64,000 nt of DNA from WTFY01 sp965220895. Its GTDB lineage: Bacteria; Pseudomonadota; Gammaproteobacteria; UBA4575. The notes beneath the pieces are model-generated. The model made no database searches and was not told the origin of the DNA. It worked only from the letters and a program-made list of their open reading frames with translations. Position 1 is the stretch's first letter, and every line of letters starts with the position of its first letter. Location: the NCBI GenBank assembly GCA_965220895.1, contig OZ244850.1, positions 620,001-684,000 of the forward strand. Reading direction: 5' to 3'. Of the stretch, positions 32,759 through 40,709 are shown one piece after another. The translations under genes were made by a program, and so were the position numbers.

Positions 32759-33889
32759 CTACGATTTGTTTTTCTGGAAGTGCGCGAATGCCTTGCCTGA
32801 ACCCAGCGCGGCGCGGATTCTCTCGGCGGCATCTTCGAGAGTTTTCTCAAGGCCGAGATGCACGAGCATAATGGCCCCGGAGTACACCAGGCCGTCGCGC
32901 CCGGGACCTTCTTCTCCCTGCAATGCAGACAACCCTACCTGCGCCGCTTCATGGGCAAGCTGGTCGACATCAAACTTTGCCGCCGTGCTGTCGCCTGCAA
33001 CTTTGGAAGGGTCCAGTTCCGGCAACGGTACTGCCCGGACATCCTGGTCGATACCGGCTTGCTGTGGTGCGATTTCCACTTCGCTCAGCGGCCCGCCGTT
33101 TCGGTATTCAAAATACTTCGAGCTTTGCTTGAGAGAGGGTGTCACTCCTCCCTCAACCCCGCGCACAAACACCGAAGACTCAAAACCGGACAACCTTGCC
33201 AGATGTTCATACACGGGTGGATAGGGCTTGTGCACATAGCCGGTCACCAGATGAGTGCCGACCGTTCCCCGTACGGGTCCGATCAAAACCTCCACCGTGG
33301 TGATGACTGGCCTTTTCACGATCTGGGTGCGCAGGGGAATCAGGCTGTGCAACGCCGGGCAGACCTGGCGTTGATCGATATAGGACCACCCCGCTTCCTG
33401 GCGATTGATCTGCTGCACGGCTTGCTGGACGGTCAAGTCGACATTGATGCCGGCGGCACGCAGAACCTTCCTGTGTGTGGCTCCATACTTCGGTCCCACG
33501 GCTTCCGCGCCGTGCGAGACGCTCCGCACCCCGCAAGCGGCCAGCACCGCGGGCAGGAAAGGGGAAACCGGCAGGCCACGTGTATAACCGTCGTAGGGGT
33601 CTGCGATATCCACGACGTGTTCCACGTCCGCCGTGGCTATGTTCGAGACATCGATGATCGCCTGCAGGCAACCACCGTTTTCATCCAGTGTCTCTCGTTT
33701 CATTCGCAGGGCAATCAGGAATATTCCGGCCTGAACCGGGTCCGCCGAGCCATCCAGGATGTGGCTCATGGCGTCCCGCGCTTCCCCGAAGGAGATGTCC
33801 TTGCTGTATTCAGGCCCGGTAGCCACCCGCTGGATGTAGGAACGCATGGCCTGCTTCGCATCCGGGTTTACGGGTTGTTCCTTTCTTGA
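32759..33889 (-). CDS. TrpD-like (glycosyltransferase family 3) protein lacking the PRPP motif
   Basis: 376 residues from the ATG at 33889. The fold of anthranilate phosphoribosyltransferase is visible: an N-terminal helical domain (SFGEARDAMSHILDGSADPV, IALRMKRET) and then LAACGVRSVSHGAEAVGPKY, GATHRKVLRAAG. At the place of the PRPP-binding GTGGD loop the sequence reads VVDIADPYDGYTRG, so the key Gly-Thr-Gly-Gly is missing. True tryptophan synthesis is unlikely, and no other trp gene is near. It may bind another nucleotide or nucleic acid, as TrpD2 proteins do. Its start region and the Sel1 gene are divergent. Confidence 0.8.
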   Translation of the reverse strand, partial: SRKEQPVNPDAKQAMRSYIQRVATGPEYSKDISFGEARDAMSHILDGSADPVQAGIFLIALRMKRETLDENGGCLQAIIDVSNIATADVEHVVDIADPYDGYTRGLPVSPFLPAVLAACGVRSVSHGAEAVGPKYGATHRKVLRAAGINVDLTVQQAVQQINRQEAGWSYIDQRQVCPALHSLIPLRTQIVKRPVITTVEVLIGPVRGTVGTHLVTGYVHKPYPPVYEHLARLSGFESSVFVRGVEGGVTPSLKQSSKYFEYRNGGPLSEVEIAPQQAGIDQDVRAVPLPELDPSKVAGDSTAAKFDVDQLAHEAAQVGLSALQGEEGPGRDGLVYSGAIMLVHLGLEKTLEDAAERIRAALGSGKAFAHFQKNKS

Positions 33890-34122
33890 CATCTTTTCGT
33901 GAAGCCATCTCAAACGTGACAGGGCAGGATATAAAAAGCCGTAATCCTCCTAATATACCTCTATAGGGAGAACCTGCACGGACGGTACACGCCTTCGCGT
34001 CCTGCGGGCATGAACGATAACTCCGGCACAGGACGCGGTGAACAGTTACCCCTGGTATTCCCTTTGGTGCATTCGTCGGGTTTCGAATATTCGCGTATCA
34101 TAGGCAGCACAAGCCAACCCCG

Positions 34123-34584
34123 ATGACTGTCCCGCTTGGAGATGACATGCCCGACGACGATATGGACTTAGCCAGTGGCATCATGGCATTCGAGGCAAAA
34201 CATTTTTCCCGGGCACTGCAGATTCTTTCTCAGCTTGCGGAAAAAGGCGATGCCGATGCCCAGTACCGATGTGCCATCATGTACCAGAATGGTTTGGGCA
34301 CCGTGGCCAACCCGGATTCTGCCTACCAGTGGATGAAATCCGCGGCCGAGCAGGACCATGCATTGGCCCAGCATGGGCTCGGGTTCATGTACATGGAGGG
34401 TGACTGCACCGAGCAAAATGGTGAAGAGGCGGTGAGATGGTTCACCAAGGCGGCAGACCAGGGACTCCAGGGGTCACAAACGACGCTTGCCCTGATGTAT
34501 GAAGAAGGCCGCGGTATTGAACAGGACCTAGAAAAAGCCAAACAGTGGTACGGCAGGGCCGGATTTTCTGCCGATGAAATTTAA
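34123..34584 (+). CDS. Sel1-repeat (TPR-like) protein
   Basis: 153 residues with three Sel1-type helical repeats: GDADAQYRCAIMYQNGLGTV, HALAQHGLGFMYMEGDCTEQ and GSQTTLALMYEEGRGIEQDL. The N-terminal 20 residues are acidic. Such proteins bind protein partners. There is no signal peptide (ATG at 34123, or the Met at residue 9). It is 17 bases before the MoxR ATPase gene, so it may be part of that chaperone-like module. The divergent gap 33914-34122 shows no clear element. Confidence 0.85.
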   Translation: MTVPLGDDMPDDDMDLASGIMAFEAKHFSRALQILSQLAEKGDADAQYRCAIMYQNGLGTVANPDSAYQWMKSAAEQDHALAQHGLGFMYMEGDCTEQNGEEAVRWFTKAADQGLQGSQTTLALMYEEGRGIEQDLEKAKQWYGRAGFSADEI

Positions 34585-34601
34585 GCGACTGACAGGCCCC
34601 G

Positions 34602-35651
34602 ATGCGACCCGCTCATCTTATCGTCGTACTTGAAAAGGAGTTTCTAGGCGCCGCCTTCGGACACCACACCCCGGTGATGCTGTGGGGACCCCCCGGTGTC
34701 GGCAAGTCGCAGATGGTCGGGCAGGTGGCGGAAAAAAACGGTGTGGAAGTCATCGACATACGCCTGTCGCAAATGGAACCCAGCGACCTGCGGGGCATCC
34801 CCTTCCGGGACGGGAACACGGTGGAGTGGGCCATCCCCGCGATGCTGCCGGATGTCAGCCGGCACGGCGGGAATGGAATTTTGTTCCTCGACGAGATCAC
34901 CTCGGCAGCCCCGAGTGTATCCGCAGCCGCCTATCAGCTGATTCTGGACCGGCGCCTGGGGCAATACCGCGTGCCCGAAGGCTGGGCGATATTTGCGGCC
35001 GGGAACCGGCAGGGGGACCGTGGAGTGACCTATTCGATGCCGGCCCCGCTGGCCAACCGGTTCTCCCATTTCGAGGTGGATGTCAATCTGGACGACTGGG
35101 TCGCCTGGGCCTACGCCAATCATATCGACGAGAAAATCATTGCCTTCCTGCGGTTTCGACCCGACCTGCTGTTCGATTTCGATCCCGCACACAATCCGGT
35201 TGCCTTCCCTTCGCCACGCTCCTGGGAATTTGCCCACCGGGCCCTGCAAAAATTCCCGGACCGGCCCGACCTGCTTACCGGTGCACTGCAGGCCTGTGTC
35301 GGACCTGCTGCGGGAGTGGAGCTCAATGCCTTTATCGCGAACCTGGATCAAATGCCTGACCTGGAAGCGATCGTACGCGGGGACGACATTGCCGCGCCGC
35401 AGGAAATCGATTTGCAGTATGCGGTCGCCTCTGCGCTGGTCGGCCATGCCATCCGCGCCAGACAAACGGAGGATGCGGGCCACGTACACGGCAACATCCT
35501 GAACTACGCGGGCCGGTTCCCGCAGCGTGAAATGGGCGTGATGATGGTTTCGGACATGCACCGGGCCATCGGCGAGGACCTTTTCAGCCTGCCCGAGTTC
35601 ACCACGTGGGCAGACAAGATCGCGGATATCATGATCTATGATCACGCCTGA
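34602..35651 (+). CDS. MoxR-family AAA+ ATPase
   Basis: 349 residues. Walker A: LWGPPGVGKSQMVGQ; Walker B: GILFLDEITSAAPSVSAAAY; sensor 1: WAIFAAGNRQGD; arginine finger region: MPAPLANRFSHFEVDV. MoxR ATPases act with VWA-domain proteins to insert metals or mature enzymes. The VWA partner follows 21 bases later, then dsrS and cysG. A role in maturing the sulfite reductase or another metalloenzyme is suggested by position only. Confidence 0.92.
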   Translation: MRPAHLIVVLEKEFLGAAFGHHTPVMLWGPPGVGKSQMVGQVAEKNGVEVIDIRLSQMEPSDLRGIPFRDGNTVEWAIPAMLPDVSRHGGNGILFLDEITSAAPSVSAAAYQLILDRRLGQYRVPEGWAIFAAGNRQGDRGVTYSMPAPLANRFSHFEVDVNLDDWVAWAYANHIDEKIIAFLRFRPDLLFDFDPAHNPVAFPSPRSWEFAHRALQKFPDRPDLLTGALQACVGPAAGVELNAFIANLDQMPDLEAIVRGDDIAAPQEIDLQYAVASALVGHAIRARQTEDAGHVHGNILNYAGRFPQREMGVMMVSDMHRAIGEDLFSLPEFTTWADKIADIMIYDHA

Positions 35652-35672
35652 GGCGTGCCGTGACACATGTAA

Positions 35673-36893
35673 GTGAGCAAGGGCAAAAACCAAAACAAGC
35701 TTGCAACCGCAAGAACCCGCCTGATTCTGGACAAACCCTTCCTCGGCGCACTGGTATTGCGCCTGCCCCTGGTCGCAGCGGATCCCGGCTGGTGCAAAAC
35801 GGCCACCACCGATGCACGCAAGCTGTACTTCAATCCGGAATACATCGGGTCACTGGACATCCAGGAGACGCAATTTGTGCTTGCGAAACAGGCGCTGCAC
35901 TGTGCCTTGTCCCATTTTGCCCGAAGGCACCACCGCATCCGGTCGCGCTGGGAGCTGGCATGTGATTATGCGGTCAACCCCCTGCTGATTCACGATGGCC
36001 TGAAACCGCCCCCGGGCACCCCGGTGGAGGAAAATTTCGAGGGCATGACCGCCGAGGAAATCTACCACTGCATCGATGAGTTCGATGATGAAAACAGCGA
36101 ACTTGAGAAGCCATCCGAAAGCCTGGGGGATGCAGGAAGCCACGCGCCGCAGCCGGACGGGCAAAGCCCGCCACCCCAAGAGCCCAGCGGGCAGGAACAT
36201 GATCCAGATCCTGAGGAGCCCCCCGAACTTGCACGACAGCCTGCAGAGCTGACTGCACAGCAGCAGGAAGAGCTGTCCATCCAGTGGCAGCAGCGCCTGG
36301 CAGGCGCTGCCCAGCAAGCCATGCAGGCTGGAAAGCTTGGCGGCTCGATGGCGCGCATGGTCGACTACATGCTGCAGCCGAAGCTCCCCTGGCGGATGCT
36401 GCTGGCCAAGTACATGACGGCCAGTGCACGGGATGATTACAGCTATTCCAGACCTTCCTCGCGCCGCGGAGATCCGGCCATTTTCCCCAGCCTGCGCAGC
36501 ACCCAGATCAACGTGGCGGTCGGCCTGGATATCAGCGGCTCCGTCGATGACAAGGACATGAACGAATTCCTGTCCGAAGTCGATGCCATCAAGGGCAACA
36601 TGCGTGCACGGATTACCCTGCTTCCCTGCGATGCCGAACTGGCGGAAGGCGTGCCCTGGATTTTCGAGCCCTGGGAAGATGTTGAAATGCCGGAGGTCCT
36701 GAAAGGCGGAGGAGGCACAAGCTTTTGCCCCGTGTTTGACTGGCTGGACGTGCAGGACCAGCCACCGGACCTGCTGGTCTACTTTACGGACGGCCAGGGA
36801 ACCTTTCCCGGAACTCCCCCCTGCTATCCTGTGATCTGGCTCGTCAAGGGCAAACAGACGGTCCCCTGGGGGCAACGCGTGCAGCTGAACTGA
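35673..36893 (+). CDS. VWA-like protein (DUF2201 type), partner of MoxR
   Basis: 406 residues. N-terminal putative metallopeptidase-like domain (KQALHCALSHFARRHHRIRS, ELACDYAVNPLLIHDGLKPP). A Pro/Glu/Gln-rich linker lies around residues 150-205. The C-terminal VWA-like domain has a MIDAS-type motif (VAVGLDISGSVDDKDMNEFL) and GGGGTSFCPVFDWL. The start is GTG at 35673. It and the MoxR gene form a conserved kind of chaperone pair. Stop and dsrS start are one base apart. Confidence 0.88.
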   Translation: MSKGKNQNKLATARTRLILDKPFLGALVLRLPLVAADPGWCKTATTDARKLYFNPEYIGSLDIQETQFVLAKQALHCALSHFARRHHRIRSRWELACDYAVNPLLIHDGLKPPPGTPVEENFEGMTAEEIYHCIDEFDDENSELEKPSESLGDAGSHAPQPDGQSPPPQEPSGQEHDPDPEEPPELARQPAELTAQQQEELSIQWQQRLAGAAQQAMQAGKLGGSMARMVDYMLQPKLPWRMLLAKYMTASARDDYSYSRPSSRRGDPAIFPSLRSTQINVAVGLDISGSVDDKDMNEFLSEVDAIKGNMRARITLLPCDAELAEGVPWIFEPWEDVEMPEVLKGGGGTSFCPVFDWLDVQDQPPDLLVYFTDGQGTFPGTPPCYPVIWLVKGKQTVPWGQRVQLN

Positions 36894-36894
36894 T

Positions 36895-38004
36895 ATGCAA
36901 CTCTCTCACGAAGACCAGCTGCGATTGAACGTTCTCGTTGCCCAGTCCCTGCAAGCGATTCGGATCGATGAATCCCGCATGCGGGTGCATGCGCTATCGG
37001 AAAAAGGGGAAGCCAGCATCGATTTGAATCCCACCTGCAAGGATGAAAAATATATCCGTCTCATCCAGCAGTTCCTGTCGACCCATTACCTGGGTTCGCC
37101 CGGTGGCTATCCGGTATTTCTGAGGCGCTGGACCCGTATGGGCCAGGCACGCGATGACAGCCTGGAGAAACTGCTGCTGATCGGCGAACCGGAAGCGGTC
37201 GCCGCGGTGGTCCATGCGTCGGGGCTTACCAACGAGCTGGCGCGACGGGCCTGGTGGACCTCAACCAATGCTGAAAACGCACGGCGCATGCTTGAGAAAG
37301 AAAGCGTCGTAAAGGGCAACATGGGGAAGGAGCTGGCGCATTTCCTCGTTGAGTTCCTGCCGTTCGAGGAAGAACAAAAGGCCATCATCGACAGTGTTCG
37401 TCTGGTCCTGCAGCCCGGCCTGATTGACGATGAGGTACGCCGAGCGATCTGGAAGCGCGGCAAAAGAAAAAACTCCTACTATGTAGGCTTCCTGCAGCAG
37501 ACCCCGGATCACCTGCCCATAGATGCAACACCTCACGAGAAATGGGAAACTGTCACAAGAGCAGTGAAACCAGAACTGGACCGCGGCAACGAGTATGCCG
37601 GACTGCTTTGCAGGGCACTGGGTCCCGCAGGCCAGGCTTTTTTACATGTCACCGACGAGGTACTGCAAAAACCCAATGATCAGGAGGTCGTTGTGGCCCT
37701 GCTGAATGCAATCGGGAATTACTTCGAATACGGGAAAACCGGCACCCGGGCCTGCCGCGACATGCGGTCCCTGTCGGATCAGATTGGCGTACTATTCAGG
37801 GATGATCCGAACCTTGAGAAAATCCTGTCCATTGACCCGGATTTGCAGCCGCGGCTGGATGCGATCCTGGGTCTGTCCATGGTAAGCGAGACCCTTGTGG
37901 ACCCGATATTTGGCATGACCGATGCCATCGGCACGGTGATGAGAAAGAAGATCGAACCGGTGATCGGGCCCATCACCGGATATATCCGCCTGCTCCAGTC
38001 ATGA
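36895..38004 (+). CDS. dsrS: DsrS, cytoplasmic Dsr-associated protein
   Basis: 369 residues, helical, soluble. The N-terminus MQLSHEDQLRLNVLVAQSLQ and segments YLGSPGGYPVFLRRWTRMGQ and NELARRAWWTSTNAENARRM match, from memory, the DsrS protein that ends the dsr operon of Allochromatium vinosum, where it is thought to affect dsr gene expression. Here it is outside the dsr operon, between the VWA gene (1 base) and cysG (13 bases). The assignment rests on recalled similarity. Confidence 0.78.
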   Translation: MQLSHEDQLRLNVLVAQSLQAIRIDESRMRVHALSEKGEASIDLNPTCKDEKYIRLIQQFLSTHYLGSPGGYPVFLRRWTRMGQARDDSLEKLLLIGEPEAVAAVVHASGLTNELARRAWWTSTNAENARRMLEKESVVKGNMGKELAHFLVEFLPFEEEQKAIIDSVRLVLQPGLIDDEVRRAIWKRGKRKNSYYVGFLQQTPDHLPIDATPHEKWETVTRAVKPELDRGNEYAGLLCRALGPAGQAFLHVTDEVLQKPNDQEVVVALLNAIGNYFEYGKTGTRACRDMRSLSDQIGVLFRDDPNLEKILSIDPDLQPRLDAILGLSMVSETLVDPIFGMTDAIGTVMRKKIEPVIGPITGYIRLLQS

Positions 38005-38017
38005 CGCACCTGCCTGC

Positions 38018-39451
38018 ATGAATTACCTGCCCGTATTTCTGGATGTCAAGAACAAGCCTTGCCTAGTGGTTGGCGGCGGACTGATCGCCACACGCAAAAT
38101 TTCACTGCTGGTCCGGGCACAGGCCAAAATCACCGTCATCGCTCCGGAAGTCACGCCTGATATTCACGACCAGGCCCTCGAGGGAGTCCTTGTCTGGCAA
38201 CAGAAATACTTCTCGGCAGAGGACCTGGACGATTATCAGCTGGTCATGGCGGCCACAGACAGCCGGGAAGTGAATGCCGAAATCGCCGCAGACTGCAAAA
38301 AACGCAACATCTGGGTCAATGCGGCCGACGATGTTCACAGCTGCAACTTCATCTTGCCCTCCATCATTGATCGCTCCCCCGTACAGATTGCGGTTTCCAC
38401 AGGCGGCGCATCGCCGGTGCTGGCCAGGACACTGCGGGCCAAACTCGAAAACTGTACGCCGGCAGCCTACGGGAGGCTGGCAAAACTGATCGAGGAAAAC
38501 CGGCTGCGGGTGAAAGAAAAGTTTTCCAGCATCGAGCAAAAGAGAAAATTCTGGGAAAAAATCATCCAGGGTCCCGTGGCTGAACTTGTATTTTCGGGCC
38601 AGCATGAGGCTGCGCAAAAATTGTTGCAGGACGCCATCGAGCGCGAAGACCATCGGGAACTGCCACAGGGAGAAGTGTATCTGGTCGGGGCGGGCCCCGG
38701 CGACCCCGACCTGCTGACGTTTCGTGCCTTGCGGCTGATGCAGCAGGCCGATGTCGTGGTGTATGACCGCCTGGTCTCACAGGAAATCATGGACTTGATA
38801 AGAAAGGATGCGGAACTCATCTATGCAGGCAAAGAGCGCGCGCAGCATGCATTGCCCCAGGAAAGCATTAACCAGTTGCTGGTTCGCCTGGCAAAAGAAG
38901 GAAAACGTGTCCTGCGCCTCAAGGGCGGCGACCCGTTCATCTTTGGTCGCGGTGGAGAGGAAATCAGCACATTGATCGATGAGGAGATACCCTTCCAGGT
39001 GGTTCCCGGGATCACTGCTGCCGCGGGGTGTGCCGCCTATGCCGGCATCCCGCTTACCCATCGCCACCACTCGCAAGCGGTAATCTTTGCGACCGGCCAC
39101 CTGAGTGACGGAACCGTAAACCTGAACTGGGACATGCTGGCCCATGAAAACCAGACCCTGGTCTTCTACATGGGACTGCAAGGCCTGGACATCATCTGCA
39201 CCAACCTCAAAAAACACGGGCTGGCGTCCGCCACGCCCGCAGCCCTGATCATGCAAGGCACCACGGCTCATCAGAAAGTGATCATGGGAAACCTGGACAA
39301 CCTGCCGGCGCTGGTAGCCGAACACGATGTCGAACCTCCCACGCTGGTCATCGTCGGCGATGTCGTACAACTGCACGACACCCTGCGCTGGTTCAATCCC
39401 GAAGAAGATGTCACGGCTTCCGCGGTCCGGTTCTTTGGAGCAAGAACCTGA
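38018..39451 (+). CDS. cysG: CysG, siroheme synthase
   Basis: 477 residues, full-length trifunctional enzyme. The N-terminal dehydrogenase/ferrochelatase part has VVGGGLIATRKISLLVRA and DDVHSCNFILPSIIDRSPVQ. The C-terminal uroporphyrinogen methyltransferase has VYLVGAGPGDPDLLTFRALR, VVVYDRLVS, RLKGGDPFIFGRGGEE and PGITAAAGCAAYAGIPLTHR. It makes siroheme from uroporphyrinogen III; DsrN then amidates it for DsrAB. Co-location with dsrS supports a dsr role. Confidence 0.96.
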   Translation: MNYLPVFLDVKNKPCLVVGGGLIATRKISLLVRAQAKITVIAPEVTPDIHDQALEGVLVWQQKYFSAEDLDDYQLVMAATDSREVNAEIAADCKKRNIWVNAADDVHSCNFILPSIIDRSPVQIAVSTGGASPVLARTLRAKLENCTPAAYGRLAKLIEENRLRVKEKFSSIEQKRKFWEKIIQGPVAELVFSGQHEAAQKLLQDAIEREDHRELPQGEVYLVGAGPGDPDLLTFRALRLMQQADVVVYDRLVSQEIMDLIRKDAELIYAGKERAQHALPQESINQLLVRLAKEGKRVLRLKGGDPFIFGRGGEEISTLIDEEIPFQVVPGITAAAGCAAYAGIPLTHRHHSQAVIFATGHLSDGTVNLNWDMLAHENQTLVFYMGLQGLDIICTNLKKHGLASATPAALIMQGTTAHQKVIMGNLDNLPALVAEHDVEPPTLVIVGDVVQLHDTLRWFNPEEDVTASAVRFFGART

Positions 39452-39565
39452 ATGCCGGAAAATATAGTAACAGTAACCCGCTGAAGAGGGTCGTTCCCAT
39501 GCAGGTTGTACGTCCAGCACAAGTCGTTTGCATTTACGCTGCATTAGCATGAGGAAACCCGGAGC

Positions 39566-40417
39566 ATGGATACCCTCAATTTCTTCGGCCATCCGTTGAC
39601 AGGAACCCCCTTCGGCCTGGCCCTTGACTTGTGCCTCCTGCTAGCCGTGTCCGTCTGGCTGCTGTCGGTCATCACACGTGAATACTCCTGGGTGGACCGG
39701 ATCTGGCCGATCTGTCCCGTGATCTACTGCCTGCTGGTCGCGAGTGCCAGCGATTTCAGTTCAGCACGTGTGAACCTCATGGCCGTGCTTGTTTTGCTCT
39801 GGGGGTCGCGACTGACCTTCAACTATGCCCGCAAGGGAGGGTTCAGCAAAGGCGGTGAGGATTATCGATGGGTCGTCATCCAGCAACAGCTGGGCCCGGT
39901 CGGATTCCAGCTGCTGAACATCGCCTTCATTGCACCCGTACAAATGCTGCTGGTCTGGCTGTTTACCTCACCCGTTCACCAGGCCTGGCTCTGGCAACAG
40001 GCTCCCCTGAATTGGCTGGATGCAGTTGCCGCCGTCCTGTTTTTGGTACTGTGGGTCATTGAGGCCGTTGCCGATGAGCAGATGTGGCGGTTTCAGCAAG
40101 ACAAGAAGCGACGCGGCGCCGAAGGCCAGGACATCGAGACACCTTTCATCACGACCGGCCTGTTTAACTACTGCAGGCATCCCAACTATTTTTGCGAGAT
40201 CGCCATGTGGTGGGTGTTTTACCTGTTCGCGGTCGCAGCCTCCGGACAGTGGCTGCACTGGACGGGGCTCGGGTTCATCTTGCTCACCCTGCTGTTTATC
40301 CCGTCGGCACGGCTGACGGAATCGATCTCGTTGTCCAAGTATCCCGCTTACCGTGACTACCAAGCCTCTACGCCTGCACTCCTGCCCCTGCCAAGATTTG
40401 GTGCACGCAGTCGGTAG
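39566..40417 (+). CDS. DUF1295 membrane protein (steroid 5-alpha-reductase fold)
   Basis: 283 residues with about six to seven membrane helices (LALDLCLLLAVSVWLLSVIT, AVAAVLFLVLWVIEAVADEQ). The conserved C-terminal part, TTGLFNYCRHPNYFCEIAMW and SKYPAYRDYQASTP, is that of DUF1295 and isoprenylcysteine-methyltransferase-like proteins. Substrate unknown. It starts at the ATG at 39566, with GGAG upstream. The 292-bp gap to gltB (40418-40709) contains a clear TATAAT at 40558-40563 without a good -35 and no gene. Confidence 0.88.
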   Translation: MDTLNFFGHPLTGTPFGLALDLCLLLAVSVWLLSVITREYSWVDRIWPICPVIYCLLVASASDFSSARVNLMAVLVLLWGSRLTFNYARKGGFSKGGEDYRWVVIQQQLGPVGFQLLNIAFIAPVQMLLVWLFTSPVHQAWLWQQAPLNWLDAVAAVLFLVLWVIEAVADEQMWRFQQDKKRRGAEGQDIETPFITTGLFNYCRHPNYFCEIAMWWVFYLFAVAASGQWLHWTGLGFILLTLLFIPSARLTESISLSKYPAYRDYQASTPALLPLPRFGARSR

Positions 40418-40557
40418 AGAACCCCGTCACGACAATTCACAAGGCGCATCTCACCCGATCTGAAGAACGGCTGTCCGAGCGGCACGGACTGCGGTCCAGC
40501 CCCATGCGCGAAATGGCTAAATCAGCCCTTCATCTAGAGCATTTGATTTTCCTGCAC

Positions 40558-40563
40558 TATAAT
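40558..40563 (+). promoter_or_regulatory. Possible -10 box upstream of gltB
   Basis: A perfect TATAAT about 150 bp before gltB. The expected -35 place (TAGAGC) is weak. A second -10-like TACAAT lies at 40668-40673, nearer to the start. Confidence 0.35.
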
Positions 40564-40709
40564 CTGCGGCGTTTGTGCCGAGCCCGCGTGGACCCACTCG
40601 CCCGTTGAGTGGTCGATCTGTTCTGGAATAACCCGTGTGCAATAGATAGTATTTCATGTAAAAGGCTTACAATAAGAAAAGTATTGGCCTCTCCCCCGTT
40701 TCACTGACC

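Noticed and set aside
32759..33889. TrpD as a tryptophan biosynthesis gene
   Set aside because: The PRPP loop is missing and no other trp gene is nearby.
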